Assembly (NCBI GenBank): GCA_910579675.1
Contig: CAJTUF010000003.1
Coordinates: 62,001-126,000, forward strand
DNA: 64,000 nt
Direction: 5' to 3'
DNA from: an uncultured Muribaculaceae bacterium
GTDB taxonomy: Bacteria > Bacteroidota > Bacteroidia > Bacteroidales > Muribaculaceae
Made by a program: the position numbers and the translations under genes. Of the stretch, positions 17,874 through 26,420 are shown piece by piece (the stretch's first letter is position 1; every line of letters begins with the position of its first letter). The notes under the pieces were generated by a model, which searched no databases, was not told where the DNA came from, and saw only the letters and a list, made by a program, of their open reading frames with translations.

Positions 17874-19112
17874 TTAAAGCTTGTTGATGATGGCAGCGCT
17901 CACTATCAGGCGTGTGCCCGGATGCTCGACGCAGAATATGAACGGACGGTCGATTCTTACCTCTTCCGGCACTTCAGGCTTGTTTGCATCAGGAAATCCG
18001 GTGAGGTTGCCAAACGACGACATGCCTGTAGCCACTGTGCCGGCCTCGTCGACGGCAATGGTTGCCGATTGGGTAAACAGGGTGCCGGTCCTGTTCAGTC
18101 CGCCGGGACAAATGTTGTTGAAGCCGCTCTGCAGGATGGCATCCATTCCGGCATCGGCAAGATAAGATGCAAGATCAAGATCGGTCGATTGAACCTCAAA
18201 CTTGGGCATTACCAACCGGGTGTCGCCACTTGTATGGGTCGCGAAAAATGAATCGGAGTCGACCTCCTTCAAAAACTCGGCAATTGGCTTGTCGGGCATT
18301 ATGATCCACGCCTCATACGATCCGAGGTAATACGACATGCCCACATAGGTGGCATCGTCAGTGCGGCCATAAGATATGTGGCGGTTGCCTCTGAGCATCC
18401 TGACCTCTCTCACCGAGCCGTCGGCACATGTGAATGGCTCCTTGCGAGTGTCGGCGGGATTGAACGGATCGGCCCACTTGCCCTCAAAATGTAAAGCATT
18501 TATCACCACCATGTCATGCCCCGCCACATACGGGCCATTGATGATATTGCCGCCGGTTTTTTCCTTACACCAGGCGTTGACCGAGTTCTGATTGCCGGCG
18601 TCGTCTTTCCCGAGTGTGTAAAACTCTGACTTGAGCGAGTTGATTGCCACATCGGCAAACTCCTTATGAGGAGCGAGTGATGGCTGGTGCCACACAGAGT
18701 TGGCCATGCGCAATTTGTTGCGGGTGTCCACCTCGGGCATTTCATCCATCATCCGGCCTAAAAAGAGATTGAGCGGCGCGATGTCGCTGCCGGTCAGATC
18801 CATGGCCCGCATGGTGGCTTCGGCCTCATCCTGCTCCATGCCATTGACCAAGAGCGTGGCGAGCATTGTGGCGCTCAGCGGCGACACAACGATATTTTCG
18901 GACGATGAGAGATGGGTTGAGGCACTTTTGAGCATATTCACGCCCAGTTTTGTGACACCTTGGCTGAGTTGACGGTCTTTATCCGACATTGAGATGCTGC
19001 GCGAGATTTCCGGATCGGCCTCGTCGATGGGGGAGTCGTCGGAACAGCCACACAACGGCATGCACATTGCAGCCGAGCCTAATACAGCGAGCAGATACTT
19101 TTTGCTTTTCAT
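17874..19112 (-). CDS. Serpin-family protease inhibitor lipoprotein
   Basis: A 412-residue serpin from the ATG at 19112 (MKSKKYLLAVLGSAAMC...); an ATG at 19136 would add eight residues before the signal peptide. The lipobox is PLCGC. Serpin landmarks in order: NIVVSPLSATMLATLLVNG, NSVWHQ, INALHFEGKWADPF, LVMPKFEV, the reactive-loop hinge VDEAGTVATG and the distal PFIFCVEHPGTR strand. The intact hinge suggests an inhibitory serpin; the exact P1 residue cannot be fixed by eye. Such proteins in gut bacteria may protect the cell from host serine proteases (inference). It is monocistronic with a strong promoter. Confidence 0.92.
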   Translation of the reverse strand: MKSKKYLLAVLGSAAMCMPLCGCSDDSPIDEADPEISRSISMSDKDRQLSQGVTKLGVNMLKSASTHLSSSENIVVSPLSATMLATLLVNGMEQDEAEATMRAMDLTGSDIAPLNLFLGRMMDEMPEVDTRNKLRMANSVWHQPSLAPHKEFADVAINSLKSEFYTLGKDDAGNQNSVNAWCKEKTGGNIINGPYVAGHDMVVINALHFEGKWADPFNPADTRKEPFTCADGSVREVRMLRGNRHISYGRTDDATYVGMSYYLGSYEAWIIMPDKPIAEFLKEVDSDSFFATHTSGDTRLVMPKFEVQSTDLDLASYLADAGMDAILQSGFNNICPGGLNRTGTLFTQSATIAVDEAGTVATGMSSFGNLTGFPDANKPEVPEEVRIDRPFIFCVEHPGTRLIVSAAIINKL

Positions 19113-19162
19113 GATCAATAGGTTTTTAATTTCCACCTCAACAGTTGATTATTAGAGCTGGC

Positions 19163-19194
19163 CAAAGGTAAGCAAATAAATCCGGATCGGCAAA
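19163..19194 (-). promoter_or_regulatory. Promoter of the serpin gene
   Basis: On the minus strand, TTTG (19191-19194), a 20-bp spacer and TACCTTTG (19163-19170) form a full consensus promoter. The ATG at 19112 lies about 47 nt downstream of the expected transcript start. Confidence 0.8.
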
Positions 19195-19369
19195 TTTTAC
19201 GCAGTAATATTTTCCAATTTCAAAAAAAACAGCGCATTACAGATTTTAGGCAACAGGGGGGAGGCGTCAGTTGTTTTTGTTGATGAGGTTGACAACCACT
19301 TTTACCATCGTTTATGAAGCGAAAAGCGTGTAAATTATCATAAACAGTGTATCTGTAAGAAAAAATCGC

Positions 19370-19377
19370 TATCTTTG
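19370..19377 (+). promoter_or_regulatory. -7 box for the beta-propeller lipoprotein gene at 19442
   Basis: TATCTTTG is a consensus -7 element 65 bp before the ATG. No good -33 was seen. The 329-bp gap between the divergent genes (19113-19441) otherwise holds only the serpin promoter and AT-rich DNA. Confidence 0.5.
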
Positions 19378-19441
19378 AGGATTGTATGCGTGTTGATGAG
19401 GTTTTTCCACTTCAATTGCATGAATATTAATTTATTACATT

Positions 19442-20563
19442 ATGAATAAAATCGCTTTTCTCATGGGCTTTGCGGCACTCTCCGGCCTGTTGCTCAGTTC
19501 GTGCTCTCATAATTCGCAGCACGCTGCGGGTTTAATCACCATCGACCTGTCCAGACAAATAGAGGCGGAGCCGATGGGGATTGATCTGGCCGAGGCACGC
19601 GTTGTGGCTTACCCCGCAGTCACCGATTCCACGATGCTTATGCCTGCGTATCAATGGAAGGGCACGAAGCTCAGGGAGGTGCGTGACGGGCACTTGATGC
19701 TCACAAACAACCAGAGCATGATGACATTCGATGAAGCCGATGGCCGCTGCATATACTCTTTCAGTCATCAGGGTCAGGGCCCCGCTGAATATGTGACGTT
19801 ATCGCCTTGCACATTTGTGGGAGCTGATGGCAATTGGAATACAGCCAGTTCCAAGGGTATAAATGTCTACACCGGGAGCGGAGCGTTTGTGGCGTACCAC
19901 GAACTTGATTCACTTTTAGAGTTTGCTCCTCTCGCCGGAGGATATTGGGCTGTGCTTATGCGGGAGTTTGATCACCCTCACACTGTATATGTGTATGACG
20001 AGCAGTGGCACCGTGTAAAGCAGATGCAGTCGGCTGTTGTCTCGCGCAGTTATACCGTAGAGCGAACGAGAATCACTGAAGTTGTTGATTTCATGCGTTC
20101 CAACAACTTTGTGGGCATAATGCAGTCTGACACACTTATGGCAATCGACCCTAAAGCCGATAGTCTGCAGCCTATGGCGGTTATAAGCCGAGGGGTGTAC
20201 AGCAGGCCAGAGGAATACAAAACTCTCGCGGAATTGAAGGACAATACCCGGCGGCTCTCTTTCACGGCTTTCCCGGTCGGAAAATATCTGATGGTCAGTT
20301 CGTTTATGGGAGAAAAAGCGTGGTTGCAGTTCTATGACCGTGCGGACGGACGACTCGTTTATTCCAATAGCGGCGTGTGCGACAATAAGAATTACAACGT
20401 GAGCTATCCTATAGAGATTGACGGCACAATCTACCCATGCAGCATCACCACATGCGTCGATGGGTCTACTCTCTACATGGTGGTTGAATCCGACTTCATG
20501 GCTGAGCTCACGGGAAACGAGGACGCCAACCCTGCATTTGTTGCCCTCACATTAAAAGACTGA
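19442..20563 (+). CDS. 6-bladed beta-propeller lipoprotein
   Basis: A 373-residue lipoprotein with lipobox LLLSSC, modified Cys21. The mature start LITIDLSRQIEAEP and the motif GQGPAEY (about 111-117) align with the propeller lipoproteins at 2802 and 14581. Repeated strands with Asp-rich turns (YDRADGRLVYSN, EDANPAFVALTL) fit a six-bladed propeller. It is less GC-rich than the other two copies. Monocistronic, divergent from the serpin and ending at a strong hairpin. Function unknown. Confidence 0.83.
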   Translation: MNKIAFLMGFAALSGLLLSSCSHNSQHAAGLITIDLSRQIEAEPMGIDLAEARVVAYPAVTDSTMLMPAYQWKGTKLREVRDGHLMLTNNQSMMTFDEADGRCIYSFSHQGQGPAEYVTLSPCTFVGADGNWNTASSKGINVYTGSGAFVAYHELDSLLEFAPLAGGYWAVLMREFDHPHTVYVYDEQWHRVKQMQSAVVSRSYTVERTRITEVVDFMRSNNFVGIMQSDTLMAIDPKADSLQPMAVISRGVYSRPEEYKTLAELKDNTRRLSFTAFPVGKYLMVSSFMGEKAWLQFYDRADGRLVYSNSGVCDNKNYNVSYPIEIDGTIYPCSITTCVDGSTLYMVVESDFMAELTGNEDANPAFVALTLKD

Positions 20564-20597
20564 TACTGTCCGGCATCCTCTCAGGTGCCGAAGGCCC

Positions 20598-20614
20598 ACC
20601 CGCAGCAAGCGGGT
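20598..20614 (+). terminator. Short hairpin after the beta-propeller lipoprotein gene
   Basis: ACCCGC (20598-20603) and GCGGGT (20609-20614) around AGCAA form a compact hairpin 35 bp after the stop. It precedes the larger hairpin at 20645-20691. Confidence 0.35.
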
Positions 20615-20644
20615 AGGGGCGCCAATACGGTCGGGATGATAAAA

Positions 20645-20691
20645 GCCGACCCACTGTAGCAGTGCGAGTGGCACCGCTACGGTGGGTCGGC
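20645..20691. terminator. Bidirectional hairpin between convergent genes
   Basis: GCCGACCCACTGTAGC (20645-20660) pairs with GCTACGGTGGGTCGGC (20676-20691), 16 bp with one wobble. An inner GTGC/GCAC pair lies in the loop. It separates the 19442 lipoprotein gene from the leftward MFS gene. Confidence 0.78.
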
Positions 20692-20716
20692 AATGTGATG
20701 TGACGAAGGGGGGCGG

Positions 20717-22141
20717 TTATTCGAGGCCGTCGCTCTCCATATAGGGAGCTTCATCTTTGATGATGTTGGGCTTTTCGAGGCCGTAGTGCTTGCGCGAATC
20801 GAGTATCTTGAGCCAGAGGGCGAAGATGAGAGCGAGGGCGCCAAAGCCGGCAAACATCAGCATAGGGTTGGTATAGTCGTATTGCATGGGGTCGGTCACT
20901 CCCTCATTGCTTGCGGCAAGGATCTTGCCGAAGAGGATGGGCACGCCGAAGAGGCCAATGTTCTGCACCCAGAATATAAGGGAGTAGGCCGAGCCGAGGA
21001 AGCGCTTGTCCATCACCTTGGGCACCGAGGGCCAGAGGGCGGCGGGCACGAGGGCAAACGATACGCCGAGCACGAGGATAGTGGCCAGGGCGAGGGTGTC
21101 GCTTGGGGTGGAGGGGAGCACGAGGGCGAAGATGAGGTGGCAGCTTATGAGGAGGATAGATCCGAGGATGAGCATGGTTGCTCCGCGGCCTATCTTGTCG
21201 AGGAAGTAGCCCAGCGGCGGGGTCAGCACCAGAGCGCCGATCGGGAACCAACGCAGGAGGTCGGCGGCAGCTTCGGCCGAGATGCCGAGATTGCATTGCA
21301 GCATGTTGGTGCCGAAGCGCTGGAACGGGAATATGGCCGAGTAGTAGAGCACGCAGAGCAGGGCGATGATCCAGAAGAGCTTGGAGCTGAAGAGTCCTCC
21401 TACGTCGCTGAGCTTGAACTCCTCGTCGCTGCCTGGGGCGGCGGCTACGGTGCCGGTGTCCTTGTCGAGCTGCTTGTCCATGAATGTGAACACAATGAAG
21501 CAGATGAGGCCAATGAGGAGCAGAGCGGTGCAGAACGCTACCGGCACCACTACGGTGGGGTCGCCACCCATCCACACCGAGAGGCGCGGCGAGAGCGAGA
21601 GCACGGCAAAGACGCCGAGGCGTGCAATGGCCATCTCGCAGCCCATGGCCAGAGCCATCTCCTTGCCTTCAAACCATCGGGCAATGGCTTTGCTGACGGT
21701 GATGCCGGCCATCTCGCAGCCGCATCCGAAAATCATGAAGCCGAGGGCGGCCAGCTTGGCCGAGCCGGGCATGTCGGTCCACCAGCTCGAAAGCCATGAG
21801 TCGAAACCTGTGCCTACAAACCAAGGGCTGATGGCGTAGAGCTTGATCACGGCGCCTCCCACCATGAGCGAGGCCGAGAGAGTGCCTGTGAATCTGACGC
21901 CCATCTTGTCGAGGATAATACCGGCAACGATAAGGAAGCCGAATACATTGAGCATATATTCAGCGCCGGCATAATTGCCGAAAGCGGTGGGGCTCCAGCC
22001 GAGTTGTGTTTCCAGAAGCTCCTGAAGAGGCGACATTACGTCGACAAACATGTAGGCGAAAAACATCATCGACGCTATGAGCAGCAGGGCTGTCCATCGG
22101 GCCCAGCCCTTGTCGTTGATGACCTGGTGAATTTTTTCCAT
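20717..22141 (-). CDS. MFS transporter
   Basis: A 474-residue integral membrane protein with about twelve hydrophobic segments in two halves split by a hydrophilic loop (about 230-255, MDKQLDKDTGTVAAAPGSDEE). The MFS signature is seen in the first half as IVAGIILDKMGVRFTG after TM2 and in the second half as LGYFLDKIGRG. The N-terminus MEKIHQVINDKGWARWTALL is a cytoplasmic helix. The substrate cannot be read from sequence. The gene stands alone and is convergent with the 19442 lipoprotein gene. Confidence 0.9.
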   Translation of the reverse strand: MEKIHQVINDKGWARWTALLLIASMMFFAYMFVDVMSPLQELLETQLGWSPTAFGNYAGAEYMLNVFGFLIVAGIILDKMGVRFTGTLSASLMVGGAVIKLYAISPWFVGTGFDSWLSSWWTDMPGSAKLAALGFMIFGCGCEMAGITVSKAIARWFEGKEMALAMGCEMAIARLGVFAVLSLSPRLSVWMGGDPTVVVPVAFCTALLLIGLICFIVFTFMDKQLDKDTGTVAAAPGSDEEFKLSDVGGLFSSKLFWIIALLCVLYYSAIFPFQRFGTNMLQCNLGISAEAAADLLRWFPIGALVLTPPLGYFLDKIGRGATMLILGSILLISCHLIFALVLPSTPSDTLALATILVLGVSFALVPAALWPSVPKVMDKRFLGSAYSLIFWVQNIGLFGVPILFGKILAASNEGVTDPMQYDYTNPMLMFAGFGALALIFALWLKILDSRKHYGLEKPNIIKDEAPYMESDGLE

Positions 22142-22224
22142 TTAGCGAATTGAAGTGTGATTGAACGGTAATGGGATGGCGCGCCGATCAATGGCCCGCC
22201 TTGTCTGATTGGGTTATTATTCTG

Positions 22225-22232
22225 CAAAGGTA
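22225..22232 (-). promoter_or_regulatory. -7 box for the MFS transporter gene
   Basis: The minus strand reads TACCTTTG about 84 bp before the ATG at 22141. No -33 at the usual spacing. Confidence 0.5.
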
Positions 22233-22350
22233 TCAAATATTCAGCAAAATGCCTCCACTTGGACAAATAATATTATGTAGGCTTCAGGAACGGTTTACCG
22301 ACAAAATCGACATAATGCTACGGTCAAAGTGTGGATAATGGCCATTTTTA

Positions 22351-22382
22351 TTTGTTCAAATGGCAATTTGTGTTTAACTTTG
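22351..22382 (+). promoter_or_regulatory. Promoter of a gene-free segment (candidate ncRNA)
   Basis: TTTG (22351-22354), a 20-bp spacer and TAACTTTG (22375-22382) form a consensus promoter, with transcription expected from about 22386. No convincing coding region follows before the terminator at 22654. Confidence 0.75.
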
Positions 22383-22385
22383 CAC

Positions 22386-22690
22386 GTTGAAAAAGCGGAA
22401 GCAACCGCGATTCAGAGCTCCTCAGACGCATTTGAAGCCCTGTTGACACGATTGCAAGCCCCGACTCACGCCGCGGCACATTGCTACTGACAGGCATACC
22501 CGCGTCGACATATGGAAATCAGAGACTGATTACCTCAACATATTGCCACACCGCTCCGGCGGAAGGCTCAACTCATTGCGGCAATGCCAAGAGAGCCGCA
22601 ATACTCAGCATTTGATGCATGGCGTGGGCCCCACAGCGCAGCCCACCGCCGGGATGACGCTCACCCGTGAGGATGGGCGTCATTTTAGGT
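22386..22690 (+). ncRNA. Candidate structured non-coding RNA, about 300 nt
   Basis: The segment has its own full promoter and ends in a hairpin with a T-rich tail. It contains no good coding frame. Several stable hairpins are visible: GCGG/CCGC near the 5' end (GCGGAAGCAACCGC), ATTGCGGC/GCCGCAAT (22575-22582 with 22595-22602, perfect 8 bp) and GTGGGC/GCCCAC (22624-22629 with 22641-22646). Signature sequences of RNase P RNA, tmRNA and SRP RNA were not recognised. A 6S-type or Bacteroidota-specific RNA is possible but not shown. The 654-bp gap 22142-22795 holds nothing else apart from promoters. Confidence 0.45.
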
Positions 22691-22692
22691 TT
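22654..22692 (+). terminator. Terminator of the candidate ncRNA
   Basis: ATGACGC (22654-22660) pairs with GCGTCAT (22677-22683). A small inner hairpin TCA..TGA (22661-22670) lies in the loop. The arm is followed by TTTTAGGTTTT. A new promoter begins 16 bp later. Confidence 0.6.
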
Positions 22693-22707
22693 TATATCTA
22701 TGCCCGA

Positions 22708-22739
22708 TTTGGCGGCTGATGAAATTGTTGCTATCTTCG
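22708..22739 (+). promoter_or_regulatory. Promoter of the AI-2E-family gene
   Basis: TTTG (22708-22711), a 20-bp spacer and TATCTTCG (22732-22739, one change from consensus). The ATG at 22796 is about 53 nt downstream of the expected start. Confidence 0.7.
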
Positions 22740-22795
22740 CCCGCTGAATCCACCCCATCATTATCTCCCCCTCATACATATACACAAATAATAAA

Positions 22796-23911
22796 ATGTC
22801 TCGTCCATTTACTTTCGACCGAGTGGTGAGAATCCTCTTCACCATAGCCCTCGTTGTGGCGGCCATATGGCTCATAAAGATTCTCAAGAATGTGTTGCTC
22901 CCATTTTGTGTGGCCTGTCTTATAGCCTACATGATGGAGCCATTGGTGCAGCACAACAGGCGGCTGCTCCATCTCAAGGGCCGGGTGACCGCAATTTTCG
23001 TGACGCTTTTCGAGGCAGTTTTTTTCTTCGGGGTGGCTTGCTATCTGCTGGTGCCGATGATCATGGACGAGATGCACCGCATGGCGGCTATATTGAGCGC
23101 ATATGCTTCCTCCACCGGCGGCTCGGTGAGTTTCATGCCCGACGGGCTTCAGGATTTCCTCCGGCGTCAGATCGACTTCAAGGAGCTCTCGGAGATGCTC
23201 ACGGTGAAAGATATCACCACTATCCTCGATGGGGTGATGACCACTCTCTGGGGCATCATATCGAGCGGCATAGGTATGGTGGCGGCAATTGTGAGCTGGT
23301 GTATTGTGGCCCTGTATGTGGTGTTTGTGATGATCGACTATGAGCGCCTCAACCGTGGCTTCAAGCACATGGTGCCCCCTCGCTACCGCCCGGTGGCCAT
23401 GCGTATCGGCAAGGATATCAAGGATTCGATGAATCAGTATTTCCGCGGACAGGCGCTGGTGGCGTCGATAGTGGGAGTGCTTTTCGCCATAGGTTTTGCC
23501 ATCATTGGTCTGCCTATGGGCATAGTGCTCGGGCTGTTTATCGGGTTGCTCAATATGGTGCCATATCTGCAGCTGGTGTCGATCATCCCCACGCTGGGGC
23601 TCTGTCTGGTCTACAGTGTTGGCGACGGAGTGCCTTTCTGGACCACTTTCGGGCAGTGTATGGCTGTGTATATAGTGGTGCAGGCCATCCAGGATCTGTT
23701 CCTCACCCCGCGCATCATGGGCAAGGCAATGGGGCTCAATCCGGCGCTTATCCTGCTGTCGCTTTCGGTGTGGGGCACCTTGCTGGGTTTCATAGGGCTC
23801 ATCATAGCCCTACCTCTGACCACACTGATGCTCTCCTACTACGACCGCTACATCATCAGGCGTGGAGCCGACGAGGAAGCTGCAGAGGAGGCAACAGGTG
23901 GGGAGGACTGA
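22796..23911 (+). CDS. AI-2E family transporter (UPF0118)
   Basis: A 371-residue polytopic inner-membrane protein of the AI-2E/PerM/YdiK family. Hydrophobic segments occur at about 10-45 (two close helices), 65-90, 150-180 and in a C-terminal cluster of four or five (about 215-355). Family patterns include FCVACLIAYMMEPLV near the N-terminus, the amphipathic central region and GIVLGLFIGLLNMVPYLQ followed by DLFLTPRIMGKAMGLNPALI. Members export small molecules or exchange sodium and protons; the substrate here is unknown. Its stop codon directly abuts the stop of the convergent nucleoside phosphorylase gene. Confidence 0.92.
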   Translation: MSRPFTFDRVVRILFTIALVVAAIWLIKILKNVLLPFCVACLIAYMMEPLVQHNRRLLHLKGRVTAIFVTLFEAVFFFGVACYLLVPMIMDEMHRMAAILSAYASSTGGSVSFMPDGLQDFLRRQIDFKELSEMLTVKDITTILDGVMTTLWGIISSGIGMVAAIVSWCIVALYVVFVMIDYERLNRGFKHMVPPRYRPVAMRIGKDIKDSMNQYFRGQALVASIVGVLFAIGFAIIGLPMGIVLGLFIGLLNMVPYLQLVSIIPTLGLCLVYSVGDGVPFWTTFGQCMAVYIVVQAIQDLFLTPRIMGKAMGLNPALILLSLSVWGTLLGFIGLIIALPLTTLMLSYYDRYIIRRGADEEAAEEATGGED

Positions 23912-24781
23912 TCAGATACGGTCGAGCACTGTGGCTATGAGGTCGTGAATGGCTGTCTTGTAGTTGGGGGTGGCGTCGTTGTTGACACGGTTGGCAATGA
24001 TCGAGCACACGGTCATGGCCTTGTGGCCCATGAGGAGGCTGAGTCCCTGCAGGGGAGCCGATTCCATCTCATAGTTGGTGACGCGCCTTCCGTCGGGGCG
24101 CCGGAAAGCCTCGATGCGGCTGTTGAGATCGGGATTGGCCAGAGGGAGCCTTAACTTGCGTCCCTGAGGTCCGTAGAATCCGACGGCCGAGATGGTGTTG
24201 CCGCGCACCATGTCGTCGCGGCCAATGCGCTCGACGAGTTCGGGGTGGGCGTCGACCACATATGGCTTGGCCCAAAGGGGATTCCAGTCAACATCGTGGC
24301 AGAACTGACGCTCGAAGTCGAGATCGGCCACTTCGTTGCGTCCGGCATAATAGTTGAGCACACCGTCGAAGCCTATGGCTTTGGTGGCTATGACGGGGGT
24401 GCCGAGTTTGAGCTCGGGCTGGAGGGCTCCGGAAGTGCCGATGCGTACCATAGTGAGGGTGCGGTGGTCGGGGCGCACTTCGCGTGTTTCAAAGTCGACA
24501 TTGGCCAGGGCGTCGAGCTCGTTGACCACTATGTCGATATTGTCGGGGCCTATGCCGTGGCTCAGACACATTATGGGCTTGCCCTTGTAGGTGCCACCTA
24601 TGGTGTGGAACTCGCGCGACGATACCTCGAAGGTGCGGGTGTCGAAAAATGATGCCACCATGTCGACGCGCCCGGGATCGCCTACAAGGATGATGCGGTC
24701 GGTGAGCTGGTCGGGACGGAGATGGAGGTGAAACACGCTGCCGTCGGGGTTGATGATGAGTTCGGATGGAGGTATGATCAT
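23912..24781 (-). CDS. Nucleoside phosphorylase (uridine phosphorylase-like)
   Basis: A 289-residue PNP/UDP-family enzyme that splits nucleosides with phosphate into base and ribose-1-phosphate; cytoplasmic salvage. Phosphate-binding VGDPGRVDMVASFF (about 33-46), MCLSHGIGPDNIDI, VRIGTSGALQPELK and the substrate-site motif NYEMESAPLQGLSLLMGH are visible. The Glu-Met-Glu core is intact. Uridine is the likely substrate by similarity, but purine specificity cannot be excluded. It lies 79 bp downstream of dprA on the same strand, possibly the last gene of the recJ-recQ-thioesterase-dprA block. Confidence 0.9.
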   Translation of the reverse strand: MIIPPSELIINPDGSVFHLHLRPDQLTDRIILVGDPGRVDMVASFFDTRTFEVSSREFHTIGGTYKGKPIMCLSHGIGPDNIDIVVNELDALANVDFETREVRPDHRTLTMVRIGTSGALQPELKLGTPVIATKAIGFDGVLNYYAGRNEVADLDFERQFCHDVDWNPLWAKPYVVDAHPELVERIGRDDMVRGNTISAVGFYGPQGRKLRLPLANPDLNSRIEAFRRPDGRRVTNYEMESAPLQGLSLLMGHKAMTVCSIIANRVNNDATPNYKTAIHDLIATVLDRI

Positions 24782-24838
24782 GGTGCGGTGGGTTGTTATG
24801 GTATATGAGGAAAAAAAAGTCAGGTGGATAAAGAGTCA

Positions 24839-24862
24839 ACCGCCGCGCAGGGCGGGCGGTTC
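24839..24862 (-). terminator. Weak hairpin at the end of dprA
   Basis: AACCGCC (24839-24845) and GGCGGTT (24856-24862) pair over 7 bp around a GC-rich loop and overlap the dprA stop codon. No T-tract follows directly on the minus strand, so it may attenuate rather than terminate. Confidence 0.3.
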
Positions 24863-25994
24863 AGGCCGGTCGGTAGAGGCCACCCGGAAAGGCAATGGCG
24901 CGCCCTTTGAATTCGAGGTCTACCAGAGCGGCCATGATTTTGCCGATAGGCTGCCCCAGCGCCAATGCAATCTCGGCGGGGCGTGCCTCGCCCCGTTCCG
25001 ACAGAAGGTCGATTATGGCCTGATCGGCGGGACTCAGTTCGGGGAAGAGCGACAGCTGGGCGGTCTCTTCCTCTCTCACGGGCCACTGCATGGCCTCTAT
25101 GAGGTCGTCGGCGCCGGTAATTAGATGCGCTCTCGACCGGGCTATGAGTTTGTTGCATCCGGCCGAAAATTTGTCGCCGAGGCGACCGGGCACAGCAAAG
25201 ACGTCGCGCGAATATGAATCGGCGATCCTCGCGGTGATGAGCGCACCCCCTTTGGCGGCGCTTTCCACCACAATGAGGCAGTCGACGAGGCCGGCCACTA
25301 TGCGGTTGCGGGCAAGGAAGTTGCCTTTATGTATGGGGTCGCAACTGCGGTAGTCGGTCAGCAGCATACCCTCCGAGCGTGCTATCTCCACGGCGGTGGT
25401 GCGGTGTTGGGCGGGATAGATGGTGTTGAGGCCATGGGCAAGCACTGCGGCTGTGGGCAATCCCTCTCGGAGAGCGGCCCTATGGGCTGCAATGTCGATG
25501 CCGAAGGCGAGTCCGCTCACGATGAGCGGCTTGATGGCCATGCGCTGTGCGAGCCGCTTTATCAGGGCATCGACAAAAGCGGTGCCGTAGGGGGTTGCGT
25601 GGCGGGTGCCTACGATGGCTATCGAGGCTGGAGGATTGAGGTCGGCGTTTCCCAGTCCGTAGAGCATCAGGGGGGCGTCGTCGGCTTCCAGCAGGCGGCT
25701 GGGGTAGCGGCTGTCGGTGTGGTAGATGGTGGCAATTGAGTTGGCCGCGACAAAATCGAGCTCTCGCCGGGCGGCGTCGAGCACTTCGTCGCGATAGGAC
25801 CGGGAGAATAGGCGCGAGCGGGTGCCTCCGGTCATGGACGACAGTGAGCTCTCGGATGCCTCGAAGAAGTCGCGCTCCGATCCGAGCCTCGCCAGAAACT
25901 CCCGGGCGAGGATAAAGTTGATGCCCCGCAGGGAGGCGAAGGCCATGCGGTAGAGGAGGGTGTCGGGGTCGGGAGGCAGGGCGTGGCTGTTCAT
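24861..25994 (-). CDS. dprA: DNA-processing protein DprA (Smf)
   Basis: Binds incoming single-stranded DNA and loads RecA during natural transformation. 377 residues from the ATG at 25994, which overlaps the upstream stop in ATGA; a longer frame to 26060 is rejected for that reason. The N-terminal helical part precedes the Rossmann-like domain with PASIAIVGTRHATPYG, LIVSGLAFGIDIAAHRAAL, KGNFLARNRIVAGL and KGGALITARIADSYSRDVF. The C-terminal winged helix (about 325-377) begins AIIDLLSERGEARPAEIAL. It is coupled to a thioesterase gene and lies downstream of recJ and recQ. Confidence 0.96.
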   Translation of the reverse strand: MNSHALPPDPDTLLYRMAFASLRGINFILAREFLARLGSERDFFEASESSLSSMTGGTRSRLFSRSYRDEVLDAARRELDFVAANSIATIYHTDSRYPSRLLEADDAPLMLYGLGNADLNPPASIAIVGTRHATPYGTAFVDALIKRLAQRMAIKPLIVSGLAFGIDIAAHRAALREGLPTAAVLAHGLNTIYPAQHRTTAVEIARSEGMLLTDYRSCDPIHKGNFLARNRIVAGLVDCLIVVESAAKGGALITARIADSYSRDVFAVPGRLGDKFSAGCNKLIARSRAHLITGADDLIEAMQWPVREEETAQLSLFPELSPADQAIIDLLSERGEARPAEIALALGQPIGKIMAALVDLEFKGRAIAFPGGLYRPA

Positions 25995-26416
25995 TGAAGA
26001 TGGTCGGCAAAGGCTTCGGCGAGGATGTCGCCGCGTGTGAGGCGCCCGCCTTCCAGACACACTATGGTGGCGTCGGCTTTCACCACCGGCGCCATGTCGG
26101 GGAGACGGTATATCTCCTGATGAAACACAAACCGGGCTCCATGGCGCGCGAGGGTGAGGCGGCTCATAAACTCCTCGCCAAGACGGAGAGGGGTGAGATA
26201 GTCGATTTCCACACGCCTCAATACCGGGTCGACGCCATCTTCCTGCAGCTGCCTGAATGTCATTCCGGCATTGCGGCAGAACTCATGGCGGGTGTGCTCG
26301 AGATAATGCAGATACACGGCGTTGTTGACAATGCCTTGCGAGTCGACTTCATAGTCGCGCACGCGCATCGTCATTTCAAAAGCGCCGGGAGTGATGTTGG
26401 AATCTGAGTCGGTCAT
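25991..26416 (-). CDS. Acyl-CoA thioesterase, 4HBT hot-dog family
   Basis: A 141-residue hot-dog-fold protein of the YbgC/4HBT type that hydrolyses acyl-CoA thioesters. The catalytic motif is VDSQGIVNNAVYLHYLEHTR with the active-site Asp at about residue 24. DYLTPLRLGEEF and the strand RFVFHQEIYR follow. Its stop overlaps the dprA start (ATGA). A consensus promoter ends 5 bp before the ATG at 26416, so the mRNA is either leaderless or translation begins at the in-frame ATG at 26374 (MTMRVRDYEVD), which would still retain the catalytic strand. Substrate unknown. Confidence 0.88.
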   Translation of the reverse strand: MTDSDSNITPGAFEMTMRVRDYEVDSQGIVNNAVYLHYLEHTRHEFCRNAGMTFRQLQEDGVDPVLRRVEIDYLTPLRLGEEFMSRLTLARHGARFVFHQEIYRLPDMAPVVKADATIVCLEGGRLTRGDILAEAFADHLQ

Positions 26417-26420
26417 GGCT

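Noticed and set aside
20786..21799. 337-codon plus-strand frame opposite the MFS transporter gene
   Set aside because: Highly charged, Glu/Gly/His-rich product typical of antisense to membrane-protein codons.
22573..22887. 104-codon minus-strand frame across the ncRNA segment
   Set aside because: It overlaps the start of the AI-2E gene and two rightward promoters, with no recognisable domain.
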